DNA of 64,000 nucleotides from Prunus persica (taxonomy: Eukaryota > Streptophyta > Magnoliopsida > Rosales > Rosaceae): contig NC_034014.1 in the NCBI RefSeq assembly GCF_000346465.2, positions 22,950,522 to 23,014,521 on the forward strand. Direction: 5' to 3'. Shown here one piece after another: positions 47,901-60,528 of the stretch (positions are counted from its first letter, which is position 1; each line of letters starts with the position of its first letter). The position numbers and the translations under genes were made by a program. The notes below the pieces were generated by a model. That model did no database searches. It was not told the origin of the DNA and saw nothing but the letters and a program-made list of their open reading frames with translations.

Positions 47901-49423
47901 CAATCGCTTTCCCGCAATATGTATCTCCTTCAAATCAAGATTGTAATATGGACTGTTTCCATCCCGAAACTAGAGTAAATGTGTGAGATGTATTGATTGT
48001 ATTTTCTAGGAAATTGGACATGTTGCAGTATATGTAGGAGATAAAGTTTTCTAAACCACACACCTTCGTACAGGGTTCGAATGGATGAAGACCATGTCTG
48101 ATGGGGTAGTGAAACCACCAAGAACCATTGAACCTCCACCAATGTCCATTCCACCATAACATAACGAGAAAGAATCACTTATTACACCTTTATCAACAAG
48201 TTGATCCACCACACTTAGATCGCCACGGCCCAATCCCATTATGCCATCCGCATGCTGGCTGTAGAGGTCTCCAGTTTCAAGATTTTCACAACCGAAAACT
48301 GCACGTTGAGGTGCAAGTTCACTTTGATTGCCGAAGGATACAAGATCCTCACCAAGCACACCACTGCTGGTACTCATTTCGGCATACTGTCTCTCATAAA
48401 TACAATTCACCTTGTCACTGTCACAAGTGCAATCTATGTTGCACTTGACAGCTTTGTAGGTGCTCGATTCTTCCGGATCGAACTTGGGGTCCTGATGAAA
48501 AGTTGAAAATAAAACACTAATATTGTTTAACCCCCAAAATCTATTATGTTTAGTCTGCATACAGAACTAAATATTCAGTAGAGGTTTGGTAGTAAAGAGA
48601 AATAATCAACTTCAAGGTTGTTAAGATCTTTTTGGGTTAGAAGAGTGATCATGACCAACCCCCTTTCCCCCCGAAATTTCCCCGGTTTATACTTTTTCAT
48701 GTGAATGGAACATGTTTAGCTAGATTTCTTCTTGTAAGCAAGGAGATCTGATCCTAACCTCAAATGCAACCCGCAACAAATGGTTTCGATATCAAGAGAG
48801 AAACTTATATTAACATATCCCATAGTTAATACAATTGTTTGATCAGAGAGTATGGTAAATGTAGCGGATGAATGTGTTGATGCAGAACTGACCTGGTGTC
48901 TGCCACACATTTCGCAAGAAGCGCAAGGCACATAGGTGACAGTGCTCCCAGTATCCACAATAAGCGCAAATCTCTGAGGAGGCGTTCCGATCCAAAGCCG
49001 CGTCGTATAGTACCTTTCACCCGCCACCACACAATTTCAATGCCAATCCAAATACCAATCTCAAACTCAACCAGAAAAACTGAGAATAACAATAAAGATA
49101 ATAATAATAAACAGAGAAGAATGTAAGGTGTTTTGTGGTACGTACCCATTGCGGAGGAGATCGTCGTAGAGTCTCATGCGGGCGTTGGGGCGGTTAAGGG
49201 ACTCGGATCTCTGGAGGAGTCGACGAGGATTGGAAGAGGTCCTAGACGAAGAATTGGGGGTGGAGAGGTAGAGAGGTAAGACCATGGCGGGGAGTGAATG
49301 GAGAAGAAGCGCAGGGCTGGTGGGATTGGCTGAGGCCAGAACCAGAAACTCCATTAGCGATGAGAAGATGAGGAGGATGATGGAGATGGAGGTCGAGATG
49401 AGGTGACTTGGTGTCGCTGCCAT
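44908..49423 (-). CDS. Membrane-anchored A1 aspartic protease, 12 exons
   Basis: Exons 49423-49146, 49013-48893, 48491-48064, 47952-47796, 47398-47316, 47112-47016, 46849-46777, 46661-46455, 45989-45865, 45686-45585, 45499-45402, 45076-44908 give 645 residues with consistent phases. MAATPSHLISTSISIILLIF opens a signal peptide. The catalytic pair is D113 in IVDTGSTVTYVPC and D309 in TVLDSGTTYAYLP. Cys-rich elements (CASCEMCGRHQ, CNIDCTCDSDKVNC) are typical of atypical plant pepsin-like proteases. After the second lobe (LLGGIVVRNTLVTYDRE) comes a Pro/Ser/Thr linker, a plant-specific domain (FDMSLNISYSDLKPHITELA), a single transmembrane helix (VVILSILGILVIALSVVG) and a short basic tail. Closest family as I recall it includes Arabidopsis At3g50050 and At5g43100. 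Expected at the plasma membrane or in secretory membranes; substrate unknown. An ATG at 49570 is in frame, but the signal peptide favours 49423. Confidence 0.92.
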
Positions 49424-50285
49424 TGAGTTGCAGCTGAGAGATGTCGAATGGTGCAGATGATGCCAGATCGGGAAATGAGCCTTTTTCACAGAGAGAAGAA
49501 GAAGAAGAAGATGATGACAAGGAGAGAGTCTCCCACAGCTTTTGAGAAGACAGGGAAAGTCAGCGTGCACAACGAAATTCGTTTTTCAGTTTCTGACCAG
49601 ATTGCTCTCATCAGAGAGAAACAAAAATAACATGTATAATTTTTATTTTAAAAAAATTACTTTAATTTTAATTTATCCCTATTTTGTTTTCTTGTTTGAA
49701 TTAGACGGTACAACCGAAGTAGGTGTTGGGTTGGGTTGGGTTACTTGGTTTTCAATCTATCAAGAAAAATTAATTATGGAAAAGATAAAACTTGATTAAA
49801 ATTAATTACACAATAAACCTAATTAAACATGGTTAATCAATAATCAAAGGTAATTAACAAAATAAAAGGGGCTTGTAACTCAATTAATTATGAACAATTA
49901 CCTATTCATATGAGGTCTTCTGTTCAAATCCCCATCTCCTAATCTCATTTGAATTAAACAAATAAGAGGTAATTAACAAAATTGTGCTTTCAAAGAAAAC
50001 ATTTGTTGGCTCATGGTTCCCCTCCCATCCCAAATTACAGTTATCTGCTATGGAGTGAGCAAAGCGTCTCTTACAACAAATTCATTTCTCACAAGTTTAT
50101 CATGAGCCGATGTCAGCTAAACAAAATATTTTTGTTGATTAAGATTCAGAAGAGCAAAGTACCATCTGTGCAAGGCATATCAAAATACAAGCCTACATAG
50201 GAGAAGCAAAATGGTTAATCCAATGTGTTTGTCCCGCCTTCTGCCATACGCTGGCCTACTATTCTACAATACTTGCATATGCAGA
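49424..50285. other. Promoter region of the aspartic protease and 3' flank of the FRIGIDA-like gene
   Basis: Head of one minus-strand gene behind the tail of another. A GAA-rich tract (49494-49512) lies in the likely protease 5' UTR. Nothing else recognised. Confidence 0.6.
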
Positions 50286-52315
50286 TTACATGTACGGCTG
50301 GTGTTGCGACGGCAACCCACTACCAGCGTAACTGCCGTAATTAGGAGGAGTAGCATTATAAGATGTTGGTGGAACTCTGTCATCTTGGGAAGGATAGTAA
50401 TATAACCTTTGATCATTAGCTTGTGAAGCATATGCAGGCTGGCTGGGAACTTGGTAATCATAGGCGCGTGGACCTGCAAGAGCATACCTCTCCGATATCC
50501 CGGCATACGCTGCCCTCTCACCAAATACTGGTTGCACATGCCTACCAGCAGTGGGGGCAGGGGCAGCAGCAGCACCAGGGCCACGGTATCCACGCCATCT
50601 TCCACTGCCTTTCTGCTTCTTTACTTGTTGGCGTTTACCAAATTCACCAGTTCTCTTCTTATCAGCTTTGGATCTCTCTAGTTGAACCACCCTCTTAAGC
50701 AGTGGATCAAGGGGGTAGTCCACTTCAAGCTTGTACTCTTGAACGCATCTTATTACAGCCTTCAGTGCAGTAAGTTCTTTTGCATTAACATCGTCCTACA
50801 TTTTTGTTTTTAAACACCAACGAAAAGAGATCATCAGAAAAATATTTCTATTGACAAGCTTTGAGTCTGTGGTCGACTAAAATATACCTGTGCACCAGTA
50901 GCATCTCCCGTGTTGTCGCCTTGGGAATTTCTCCTCAAGTCTTTCAAGTACGTCTTCAGAAGTGGCACAAGGGGATAACTTTCAGTAAGCTGGAAGACAT
51001 GAATAAAACGTACAGCATCAATTTGTTTCCCACTTCTGACCATTGATTCAACAAGACCTGCAAGAGACTATGGAGTTTCAGAAAAATCTGCATCCAAAAT
51101 TCGAATAACCCATCTTACCAGAAGAGAATTATCATTACGTAGCAAAATGAATGTTGCACCTGCCTCGACTTCTCAACTAACATAATTTACTACGAAGGCC
51201 GATAGGACATCTTATGGAAACAAAGACTTAGCCTCCAGACCGCATCAGGTCAGTTAGTTAAAAGATGACCAACCTGGCATTTTCTGTGTTAACCCAAGGG
51301 AGCGGCAGAGCTCAGGTGTCTGCCTGCGGTGAGCAACTGCAAGAACAAGCTTGCAGAGTTCTTCTTCATCAAACTCTGAAGCAATACTAAAAGTTGCGAG
51401 GAGCTGCAAGAATGCCTCTGCTTCCAATGAATTTCCATTGGCAGCATCAATGCCTGCACTAGCCAACTTAGGCTTCCACTCATCAGCAATTGCTTTGGCT
51501 TGCTGCTTGGTCTCAGGGTTCAAAAGGTGATCAGCACCTGGGTCAGCCTTTGCCAATAAGGTGGCCATGGCTTCCATAAACATGAGACAGGATCTGCGCA
51601 TGCCCTGAAGGGCCGCATCCTTCTTACCCTCTGGTTGGTTAGTCTCATCAGGAGGGTAAAACCCCTCCAGTGAATCCAGCACTAAACGTGCTGGTTCACC
51701 TGCACTTTCTAGTGCAAGAGAAAGTTCCTCACGAATAACGCTTAGTTTTTTAAGATTCTCAGTAGCATAACTCAGAAGCCCTTTTGCATCCATCTGCTCA
51801 CAAAATTGGGTCAGCTCTGGGCGTGGCTTAACCTCAAGAGCCATACCCTCAGCATTATCAACTGTTTTATGAGGAAATTCCTCCTCTGGTGAATTTGTAT
51901 CACCGAGAGAGCTGCTTACCTTGCTGTTTTTGTTATCCCCATCCTCCACGGGTTCTGAAGTTGTTGGCTGGTGAATGGCTTGTGCCTCTGCAATAGCAGC
52001 AACTGCAGCATCTTTTAGCTCCTGCACTCGATCCAACAGGTCTTGCTCCTTAGCAGTAACAGCTTCCTCTCTCTCCATAAGCAAAGCACAGGTTTCAGCT
52101 TCCTGCTCCTCAAATTTCTTCTCCTTGACTTCAAGCTCTTCAAATCTCTTCTTCAGTGTTGTTTCAAGGTTGCGGAAGTACTCTTCAATTTCTGTCCACT
52201 GAACCCTGCCCTCAGACGTTTCCTTGTGAGCATTTAGTTCCAGTAATGCCTTACCAAGCTGATCTATTAGACAGCTTGACGCATCACCTTCCACAACTTG
52301 CTCTGCATCAACCAT
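50286..52315 (-). CDS. FRIGIDA-like protein (FRL3-type)
   Basis: Exons 52315-51274, 51057-50888 and 50795-50286 give 573 residues. The N terminus (VQWTEIEEYFRNLETTLKKR, FEELEVKEKKFEEQEAET) is a coiled coil. The Frigida domain starts near residue 160 (RPELTQFCEQMDAKGLLSYA, ESAGEPARLVLDSLEGFYPP) and runs through FLQLLATFSIASEFDEEELC, GLVESMVRSGKQIDAVRFIH and KELTALKAVIRCVQEYKLEV. A basic patch (KRTGEFGKRQQVKKQK) and a Tyr/Pro/Gly-rich tail ending SGLPSQHQPYM follow. FRIGIDA-like proteins scaffold chromatin complexes that raise FLC-type repressor expression and delay flowering; FRL3-type members are less studied. The ATG at 52315 is chosen because the upstream in-frame Met would lie across an apparent acceptor (TTTGCAG before 52320). 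Assignment to FRL3 rather than other FRL members rests on memory of the C-terminal style. Confidence 0.85.
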
Positions 52316-52320
52316 GGTTA

Positions 52321-53500
52321 CTGCAAATGCAGGCTTCTGTTTCAAGAGACACAATGGAAACATGAAAATAAACTCTCGTTAGCAGAACAATAGATATGGA
52401 ACTGTTCACCTATGGCTCGAATGCTAAAAACCACAGATATTCCTTGATAGGATTCTAGGATTATTAAAAAAGTATGGGTAAACTTTGGAAAACTGTCACT
52501 GTATCAATTATTCAATACTTCTCGATGTTGAATTAAAAAACTTGAATGTGCAAAAAGTTTATGCTTCATGTTCAAAGTTTATGATGCTTTCATTCAATGC
52601 TGAGCAAGAAATAACAATGATTTGTGATAGCATTAGTGTATACAATTTCCTATTAAATGGACTTAAAATTGCATGCATTTGACTTAATTGACATATCACA
52701 TTTTCTGATAAGAAACCAGTACCTTCATTAAAAACAGAAAGAAGTACAAAAATGGACTAACAGAAAAAAAAAAAAAAAAAAAAAAAAAAAAGACAACAAA
52801 AAGGACACCAGACGAGCCAAAGAACAAAACTGTTCTATTCATGATTCATTCTTCTCATTTTGGAATCTGTCATTCTTCTCAATGCCATTACACAGATGTT
52901 TCTGTTTGCAATATGTTCACATCAAGGACATTTACTAACATTCATCTCTCTCCTATACCACTATACTTCACATTTATTATAATCAGAACTCAAATAGCAT
53001 CCAAACCTATATTAAAATACAAAAAGTGAATACACAATTCCAAGCTCAACAAAATAAAATTTGAAAGAAAACATATTTTGCATTCAATCCAAGGTATAAA
53101 ATATAAACCCATAACCCATTAGAACCAATTTTGTCTCAAGTTGATTGATTACTCGTTTTTCTTTTATCTCAGAAAGAACACAAACCTAGGTCTCAACAAG
53201 AAGTTCATGCGCAAGAGCCATGCAAAATGAGTGAGCAATGAATAAAAAAAACAAAACAAAAAAAGAGAGAGGGGATGTAGTAGCGTACCTCGATAAGCAG
53301 AGAAAGATGTATATAAACCCTAAAAAATTACAGGCGCAGAAGCAGAAAATGTACGGAAACCCTAATACGAATGTTTGAATTTGAGAAATGGGTAAGCATG
53401 AAAATGCAATCGTAGGCGAAGTCGGTAATTTCTGGAAAACGTTTTATCGCTGGCCTTGAGCTCGAGCTAATTTGTTCTTTCTTGCAACAGAGTACAGAGA
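52321..53500 (-). other. 5' UTR intron, leader exon and promoter of the FRIGIDA-like gene
   Basis: A donor (ATCGAG, then GTACGC) ends a probable leader exon at 53289, and an acceptor just upstream of the ATG closes a roughly 1 kb intron. The intron contains a poly(A) run of about 30 bases at 52764-52791. No coding sequence. Confidence 0.55.
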
Positions 53501-53685
53501 GAACGAACCCTAAGGCTCTGTTTGTTTATGCAGGCGCGTATAACCGCAAATTTAACTTGGCAGTTAGTTTTGGGTCGGGTTGGGCCGGGCCATCCGTCGA
53601 ACCCGGGTAGTGAACTGATCATTAATGAGCCAAATTGAATTCGTCCATGACAAAAACATAAATGAATAAATACTAAAACTAAAAA

Positions 53686-53805
53686 TAAATAAAAGGAGCT
53701 GTTATTTACACTCTAAAATGTGATCGTGCACTCTTTTTATGAGTGTTCTATAGTTTTAAAATAATAAAACATTTTAGAGTGCGGATAAGAGTTGTCTAAA
53801 TAAAA
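53686..53805. mobile_element. MITE with 9-base target-site duplication, Mutator-like
   Basis: Element 53695-53796 (102 bases). The left end GGAGCTGTTATTTACACTCT pairs with the right end, whose reverse complement reads GACAACTCTTATCCGCACTC, and pairing is perfect through ACTCTAAAATG. Identical TAAATAAAA lies at 53686-53694 and 53797-53805. The ends match those of the element at 18185-18345. Confidence 0.82.
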
Positions 53806-54113
53806 TAAAAATATGTTGTGAAAATATTTTATTTATGCAGCAAATGATGGATGGGAAAGCAGGATCTATGATGGGCAGTCCTAGATAGTGCTTGGTGCCC
53901 TAGAGCTAGAGATTGAGGGTACATTCTTCCTTATAAAATTTGGAGGATTTAATCAATGAAATCTAGCTAGTGAAAAAGGGCCTTAATTTGTAGACCAGCA
54001 GTCTCTAGTTCAAACCCCAATGACACTTTGATAATGTGTATATGTGAGAAACCTCCATCCCCTTGTAGTTTAAACTATCACTTGTATTAATAAATAAATA
54101 AAATTTGGAGGAC

Positions 54114-54179
54114 TTAGAGCATCCACAATAGACTCCCCTAAACCACCTCATTTAGGGACCTCTAGTAACTCCTAAATCT

Positions 54180-54216
<37 letters not shown>

Positions 54217-54479
54217 TCTTAGTAGCTCCCTATAATTAAATTCTTCTTTACTATAATGCTATTTTAAGAATTTATTTCATGCTGATTAATTTTTATTTTA
54301 TTTTATATGAAGAGGGACAATTTATGCAAAATTAAAAAAAGAAATAAATCATTTATGATTTGCTAAACTAGGGAGCATGGTTGGAGTTGAAATTTTATAA
54401 AGAGCTCATAAAATAGCTCTCTAGTGTTTTTAGTTAAATTTTAACTACAAAATAAAAAGCATGATTGTGAATGCTCTTA
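54114..54479. mobile_element. Tourist-like (PIF/Harbinger) MITE
   Basis: Element 54117-54476 (360 bases) begins GAGCATCCACAAT and ends ATTGTGAATGCTC, inverted repeats with one mismatch, flanked by TTA on both sides (54114-54116, 54477-54479). A 3-base TTA/TAA duplication is diagnostic of PIF/Harbinger transposition. A (GA)n tract of about 30 bases (54184-54213) lies within it. No ORF. Confidence 0.8.
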
Positions 54480-55189
54480 GGGCTACAACACACTTAATGT
54501 CGGCTTCTCAATTTTCCCAATACTCTTGCAATTTCTCCCCTCTTGCATTTCAAACCACCTACCCTTTATTGCCAGCTGGATCAAAGGTTGGCAGCCTCCT
54601 ACGATCAGCAATTGCCCTTACTTTGAAGGAGTTTGGTCTTATCTTATTATTATTTGTGTGACCACTTGGGCAAAATGTCTCTTGGCAGCCCTCATTGCAT
54701 AGGCTTGCTTCCTCCTCTTAGGTTTGTTGTGTTCATCTGTTTGCTGTTTTCTCCTCTTAGTTTAGTGGCTTGGTAGTTCTTTTGTTGTTGCATACCTTGT
54801 TGTAATTATTTGGTGCAACAATTTGGAAATTGAGACAACGAAAAATCAGCTCCCTTAAAAAACCCTTGAATAAATGGTTTCCGTACATAGTGTCGAAGGC
54901 TAATTCCAACATTTTGCCAGGATTTACTTGATACAATGTTACAACTACAGCATTATGCTACTACAAGTATCAGTAGCATAACCAGTTTGCCTTCTAGCCT
55001 CCTCTGTTCTCTGGATACAACGAAGGCAATAAACAAGTTCTATCATACAGAAGAAACACTAAGCTTATGCTTCTTATCAGCAAAAGTTGTGTGTATATGT
55101 AGCCCCGACAGCCCTTGAGGTTGTGGCAATTACACTAAATACCGCAAGATTTGTCATGCAACTGAAGTTGGCATTGGTGATTACTCAGT

Positions 55190-56855
55190 TCACTGGATCT
55201 GCAACCTCTTTGATCCGCACCAACTTGAAAAGTCGATGCCCTGGAAAACAAGGTAAACTATAAATCCTAGATACCCAGCTGTGAAAGCACACACTATGAA
55301 GCCAACAAGCAACCCATTCACTTCAGCGGAGAAGAAATCCAGCAGAAGATAACCATTGATCACCATCACCAGGGCAGCCACAAGCCACGCAACAATCTTC
55401 ATAGACAATAAAGAAAAAGATGTGAGCAATTCAACCATAATTTGCTTATTTCTGACTCATGAACAATTTTTAAAAACAAAGAAAACGGAGAACAGCTTGA
55501 GTACTTCATAGTATAATCAATTTGAGGTGCTTTTATCTAACAAAGGAACTGAAAACTGCCACAGCGTAATCAGAAACTGAAATAAGATATCAAGCAACCA
55601 TTCACCTCAAAGGAATATTCCTTGATTCTTGATCAAATAGATCCTATCACTAATGAAGTTAATCAACATAAGGGAAACGAGTAATCTAAACTCTATTTTC
55701 AGCTAGACTATGAAATTCAGTGCAGGTGAGACACTTTCTTTTCTCAACCCCATGGAACGGTAAAGGGGGAAAAAGAACAACATTCAACCAAGTATTACAG
55801 AATAATTAATGAAGCACTTGAACTTTTGTCCACTAAAAATGCTGTTCTATCACCAAATCTGCAGCACAGAGCCATGATTTATCTCACAATTAGATTACGG
55901 CGACAGTTACCATATTATTCTATCAGTGCAATAGATTCTCAAGTCATGGGGCAGTGCACTTGTTTTTGCGTTTTGCTAGTTATGTATAAAGGGAAACCTA
56001 CCTGATTTGCATAGACAGAAAAATCACCAGGCATTATTGTTCAAATCTATACAAAAATTTGAAATGCAAATGCCATCATGGACTTTATGCCCTAGATGCA
56101 GAACAAAGGAAATAGCATACCTTGAGAACAGGGCCAATTTTAAAAACTCCCATGATTTGCTCCTTTGACACCAAGAAAAGCAGGGGAATAAGTGCAAAAG
56201 GGATCTGAATTGACTGAAGCACATTAAGCCACTCATTCATAACATCTAATGTGTCCTCTGATGTATCAAATATAAGAGCAACTATTATAGTTGGGATGAT
56301 TGCACAGCTTCGTGTAATCAAAGCCCTCATCCATTTTTTCAATCTCAAGTCTAAGAAACCTCCCATAATGAACTGCCCTGCATAGGTACCTGTAATAGTG
56401 CTACTCTGGCCAGCAGCTAACAACCCAATACCCCAGATGTACAAAATTGGGATCACCCCACCCCCATACTTCTCTTGAAGATACTGCCCTGCATTTACAA
56501 GGCCTATACTGTCTGCCAGATCTGTACCATAAAACCCCTTGGCAAACACAGTGGTAACAAATAGGTTGATAACGAAGGAGATAACAAGAGCAATGGTGGA
56601 CTCTATGCTATAGTAATTGAGAGCTTCTTGAACTCGTCCTCTCTTGCTGTGATCAATCTCCCTTGATTGTACAAGAGCTGAGTGCAAGAATACATTGTGA
56701 GGCATAATTATGCAACCAACAACTCCAACAGCCTGCTTTATTGTTCTGGAGCTAAGTTTAGGAACCAAAATACCTACAAAGAGGAATCCACATGATAGTA
56801 GATTAGATGAAGAGGTGCAAAGTAGCACGACCCTTTTGGCCTGAATCACCTATTG

Positions 56856-56897
<42 letters not shown>

Positions 56898-58211
56898 CTG
56901 ATAAGAAAAATCACAGATAGAGGAGTAGAATCCAATACCAATAAGAAGTTCGGTGCCACTGGGTTTAGCTTCCCCAAACATCCATGCAAATGACAGTGCC
57001 ATTGTTGCAATCAGAACCGCGAACACTGCTTCCAGCTTCCTCACACCATAATTTTCAAGAAAAAGAAAGATGAAACTGTAGCAAGGAAACAAATGAAATT
57101 ATTTTCGAGTTATCAATTTTAAAATAGTTGCAAGTTCAAGGAAAAAAAATTTGGTTGAGTTCTAAGACAATGCAGGAAAAGAAAGAAACTACAAGCTTGG
57201 ACTATCAGAAACTTTATTCTTTTGAACCTTAAAAACTGAAAATTAGTCAGCGAGAACTAATAAATCTATTCGGCATGGTTGAAATGAGCTTCACTTTCCA
57301 GAAATTAAATATTTTTAAATCTTGGATTTTCCAGGCAACCAAGCAGGATTCAATCCTTCACTTTGAATAGACTCTCAAATTCCTGATTTCAAACAACACT
57401 ACATCTTTCTATAAACTGAACTAAGTCAACTGGCTGACTAAGAACTTCAAATCTTTAACACAACTACAGAAAGCGCCGAAACCAGTGGCCCTCTGAAAAT
57501 TGTGAAAGAATCAAACATACTCATATCAAAGAAAAGCCACAGAAATTGCTTGCACATTAAATTTAATTTGCACAAAAAAAACAAAATTCATAACAAAGAG
57601 GAAAACCCAAATTCAGATTTTCAAGAACTGAGAAAATTCAAAGAAAGACGAACCATAAACACAAAAGGGTAGAGTTCAAAATACCAATCCAAAGCGGTTA
57701 TGACGACCCCAGACCAAAGCGGCAAAGCCCCATTACTCAAAATCTTAATAGCAATCGCACTCCCAATAACCTCCTGTATATCAGCCCCAATCAAAGCCAA
57801 CTCCGCCATCACCCAAAGCACCATTCTCGCCCACGTCGGGTACTCATCTCTACACAGCTCAGCCAAGTGCCGCCCAGTCGCCACGCCGAGCCGAGCCGAC
57901 AACAGTTGAACCAAGAGCCCCATAGCCGTGGCCCACATGAGAAGCCACAGCAGCGAGTTTCCAGCTATCGCACCCGCCTGAAGATCGCCCTCCAAATTTC
58001 CAGGGTCGAGGAAAGCGATGCTCATCAGGAAGCCAGGGCCGGTGAAGAGCCAGAGCTTCTTCCATGAAAACGGCGGCGTCTTGAAGTCGTCGTCTTCCGG
58101 TTCGTCGATCCCGACCACGTGGACCTTATCGGCCGAGTCGTAGGCCGTCTCGGGCTGGTCTTGTTCTGAGTCGACTAAGAGTGGCTGCGAGTGGTCGTGA
58201 GTCGAAGGCAT
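55190..58211 (-). CDS. NRAMP divalent metal transporter (NRAMP2/3/4 group)
   Basis: Exons 58211-57685, 57075-56939, 56773-56121 and 55396-55190 give 507 residues, the usual size. A hydrophilic acidic N terminus contains a leucine pair ([11 protein letters not shown]) of the kind used for vacuolar sorting. TM1 carries the metal-binding DPGN at residues 69-72 ([19 protein letters not shown]), TM6 has the [12 protein letters not shown] motif, and the consensus transport signature is [20 protein letters not shown]. The last exon provides the final helices ([20 protein letters not shown]). The protein should move Fe2+ and Mn2+ by proton coupling, across the tonoplast in NRAMP3/4 or the trans-Golgi membrane in NRAMP2. 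I cannot separate these paralogues by eye. The ATG at 58211 fits the MP-start of this group; an in-frame ATG 20 codons upstream is less likely. Confidence 0.93.
56857..56896. repeat. (AT)20 microsatellite in NRAMP intron 2
   Basis: 40 bases of alternating TA between exons 2 and 3 of the NRAMP gene. Confidence 0.9.
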
Positions 58212-58769
58212 GGTATATTGGTCTGGAATTGCGTGCCGGTGAGTGTACGGATTGTCTCTGTGCGCTCGCACGATGGTCTCTGTGTGATTTTCAAGCTTTG
58301 GGTTGCTTCTTCAACTTTATCGTTATGGGATAATGGGAGAGATGAAGCTCGGAAAACTGCCAGTTCCTCTCTTCCTTTTTCTTTTGCTTTTCTCTTCTTT
58401 TCTTTCTTTTTTTTTATATTGTAATTTTTGTTTTAATTATTTTTAGTGTTACTGCTGTTATGGTTGTTTTATTCAATTTGTCGCGTTTTGGGATTTCTAA
58501 ATATAGAGCTGAGGTTATTCTCTGGTTGACGAATCATAGCTTGCCAAGTAATGTTCTAAATTCATTCTGCAGACGTTATTGATGGCACCAGAAAACTTGT
58601 GTGAAATTGTTTTTGTCGTGTGGTGGAACAATCTAGTTGAAACATAAGGAATGCTAATTACTTTCCATTCTTTCCTTTTGTACTCAATTTGTGCCATCTA
58701 TATTTCAATCACGTATAAATCCATGTATTTCGTGTGCATTCCACACAAGCTCATAAAGATGAGAAATTA

Positions 58770-58917
58770 TAGAATATTATGATAGTATGATTATGTAATA
58801 TATTTTGTACACGTGTTATAATATGGATGGATGATAGAAAATAATATCACTAAATATTCACTTATATTATAACATATGTATAAAATATACACGTGATCGT
58901 ACTAATGTAATATTCTA
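58770..58917. mobile_element. MITE with about 50-base inverted repeats, Stowaway-like
   Basis: The left arm begins TAGAATATTATGATAGTATG and the reverse complement of the right arm begins TAGAATATTACATTAGTACG; both run on to GTTATAATAT. The whole unit is a 148-base imperfect hairpin with a short loop. TA at both ends is compatible with a TA target duplication. Confidence 0.7.
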
Positions 58918-60378
58918 CAAACAAAATATTAATACATTGCATTAAATATTATAAACCTATGTTTTCTACATTACATTCATGTATAAAGATTTTATTCTCT
59001 TTACAAGCAAAATATAATATTTTGTAATCAATATATAGATTTATGTGTGTATTTCATTCATAAATTTATTTATTCACGTACACATAAAAATTTATATCCA
59101 TTTTACAAGCAAAACATTCGTACTTTACATTAATATATAAAATACATGCACATAACATAAACTGAATAAGAAAAGTAAGAGAAAAGATAACTAACATTTC
59201 TTATTGAAACACTGCAGCCTGCAGGCATCTAAAATTGATTTTTAATCGAATTGTAATACCCTTTTTTTGCTTTGCTGTGTTTATAAATTAAAATTTAATC
59301 AATACCCATCCTTTAGTATGTCATATTTTATTCTTTTTGCAGGGGTTCATAAATTTTTATTATTTTCCTTTCTGAGATAATACTTCATGCAAGAAAATCA
59401 CAGACGACTCCTCGTCGTGGTGGACCAAAAGGCCCATATGTCGACATAATGACACCACCCTAGACTAAAACAAAATATCTGTCTTCACCTCCACTTCACG
59501 TCTATAAAATCATTCATCCTCGCCGTTTAATAAAGCTTTCGTGTTTAAAGTTATACTCATCAAATCCAATCACAGCTGCGTGACTGTACATACCACACAC
59601 AGAGCCCTTTGTGGACCCCACAGAATAGTGACATGTCATTCTTATGACTCTTCTTATCTAAAAGAAATTACAAGTTATATTTGTTTTGAGAAAAATTACA
59701 AGTAAAATTAGATAAACTAACGTACTGTATTATCTTTAAACACCAACTTGATTAAAAAAATAAAACTTTTGAACACCGAACTAATAATGTTTCATTTGCT
59801 TTTTGCTGTCGATTAATAGTGTTTATCTTTACACTCGAGTACTTAAGTTCGATCTCTTTTTTCAATTATAATTATATTGGAAAACAATAGAACATTAATT
59901 GATATCTAAATAGTTGATATTAATTCGTTTAGGAATAATTCTAGATAAGGCATAACTATTTTTAGGGAGAAGCATGTCTAATGTGCTTCTTCATATAATC
60001 ATTTTTTAGTTAATTTAAATAATTTTGGGAAGAAGCACCTTATATGTGCTTTTACATAAAATTACTTAAAATAATTATATCGAAATTGTTCATAATTTTT
60101 TTTAATAAATTGATGTTTTTAGTATGTATGTACTGGAATAGGATCTCCGACAAAATTAGTTCATAAAGAGTGAATTTTTATAAATACGTAAATTAAGTGA
60201 GTTGATCATAACATTATATTCGCCTTGAATTTAATTCCCTTACTCGCACATTAAAGTAGTCTTAGAATAAATTTATGGTGAAAAAACAAACGCGAATAAC
60301 CACGTGGGAATCAATTATGAGGGGGGAGCCTGTTAAAGTAATTTGCAGAGTTGGGAGGGCGTGGGAAGGGTGCGTGTA

Positions 60379-60528
60379 ATGGCGCCAAGTGTGTGGACAA
60401 CGCGTGTTGTTGTGATTTTGTCGTGGATGGGCTTGTGGATGCACGGGACTTTCCCGGCTGCTTCGTCTGACCGCTTCACGACAAACCCAACTACCACCAA
60501 GTTTCGAAATGCTCCACGGTTTTTTTAA
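60379..60528 (+). CDS. Possible 49-residue secreted peptide
   Basis: A short frame in a locally GC-rich island begins MAPSVWTTRVVVILSWMGLW, followed by MHGTFPAASSDRF and a Thr/Asn-rich tail ending NAPRFF. The first 27 residues have the n-h-c pattern of a signal peptide with plausible cleavage after PAA or AAS. No homologous family recognised, no clear intron. It may instead be the first exon of a lost gene, or chance. Confidence 0.25.
   Translation: MAPSVWTTRVVVILSWMGLWMHGTFPAASSDRFTTNPTTTKFRNAPRFF

Larger units (their letters stand above)
53501..55189. other. Intergenic region between FRIGIDA-like and NRAMP genes
   Basis: Contains two MITEs (53695-53796 and 54117-54476). The frame at 54461-54661 starts inside the second MITE and has no family features. 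The right end is the NRAMP 3' UTR. Confidence 0.6.

Noticed and set aside
54461..54661. 66-residue hydrophobic-ended frame
   Set aside because: Starts inside the Tourist-like MITE and has no recognisable homology.
57621..58271. NRAMP first exon read through to residues [11 protein letters not shown]
   Set aside because: Frame continues past the donor; splicing after GATTG restores the conserved [12 protein letters not shown] sequence, so the read-through is intronic.
59400..59620. Promoter-like stretch with TCTATAAAATC near 59500
   Set aside because: No coding sequence or splice-linked exon follows, so I do not call a gene there.
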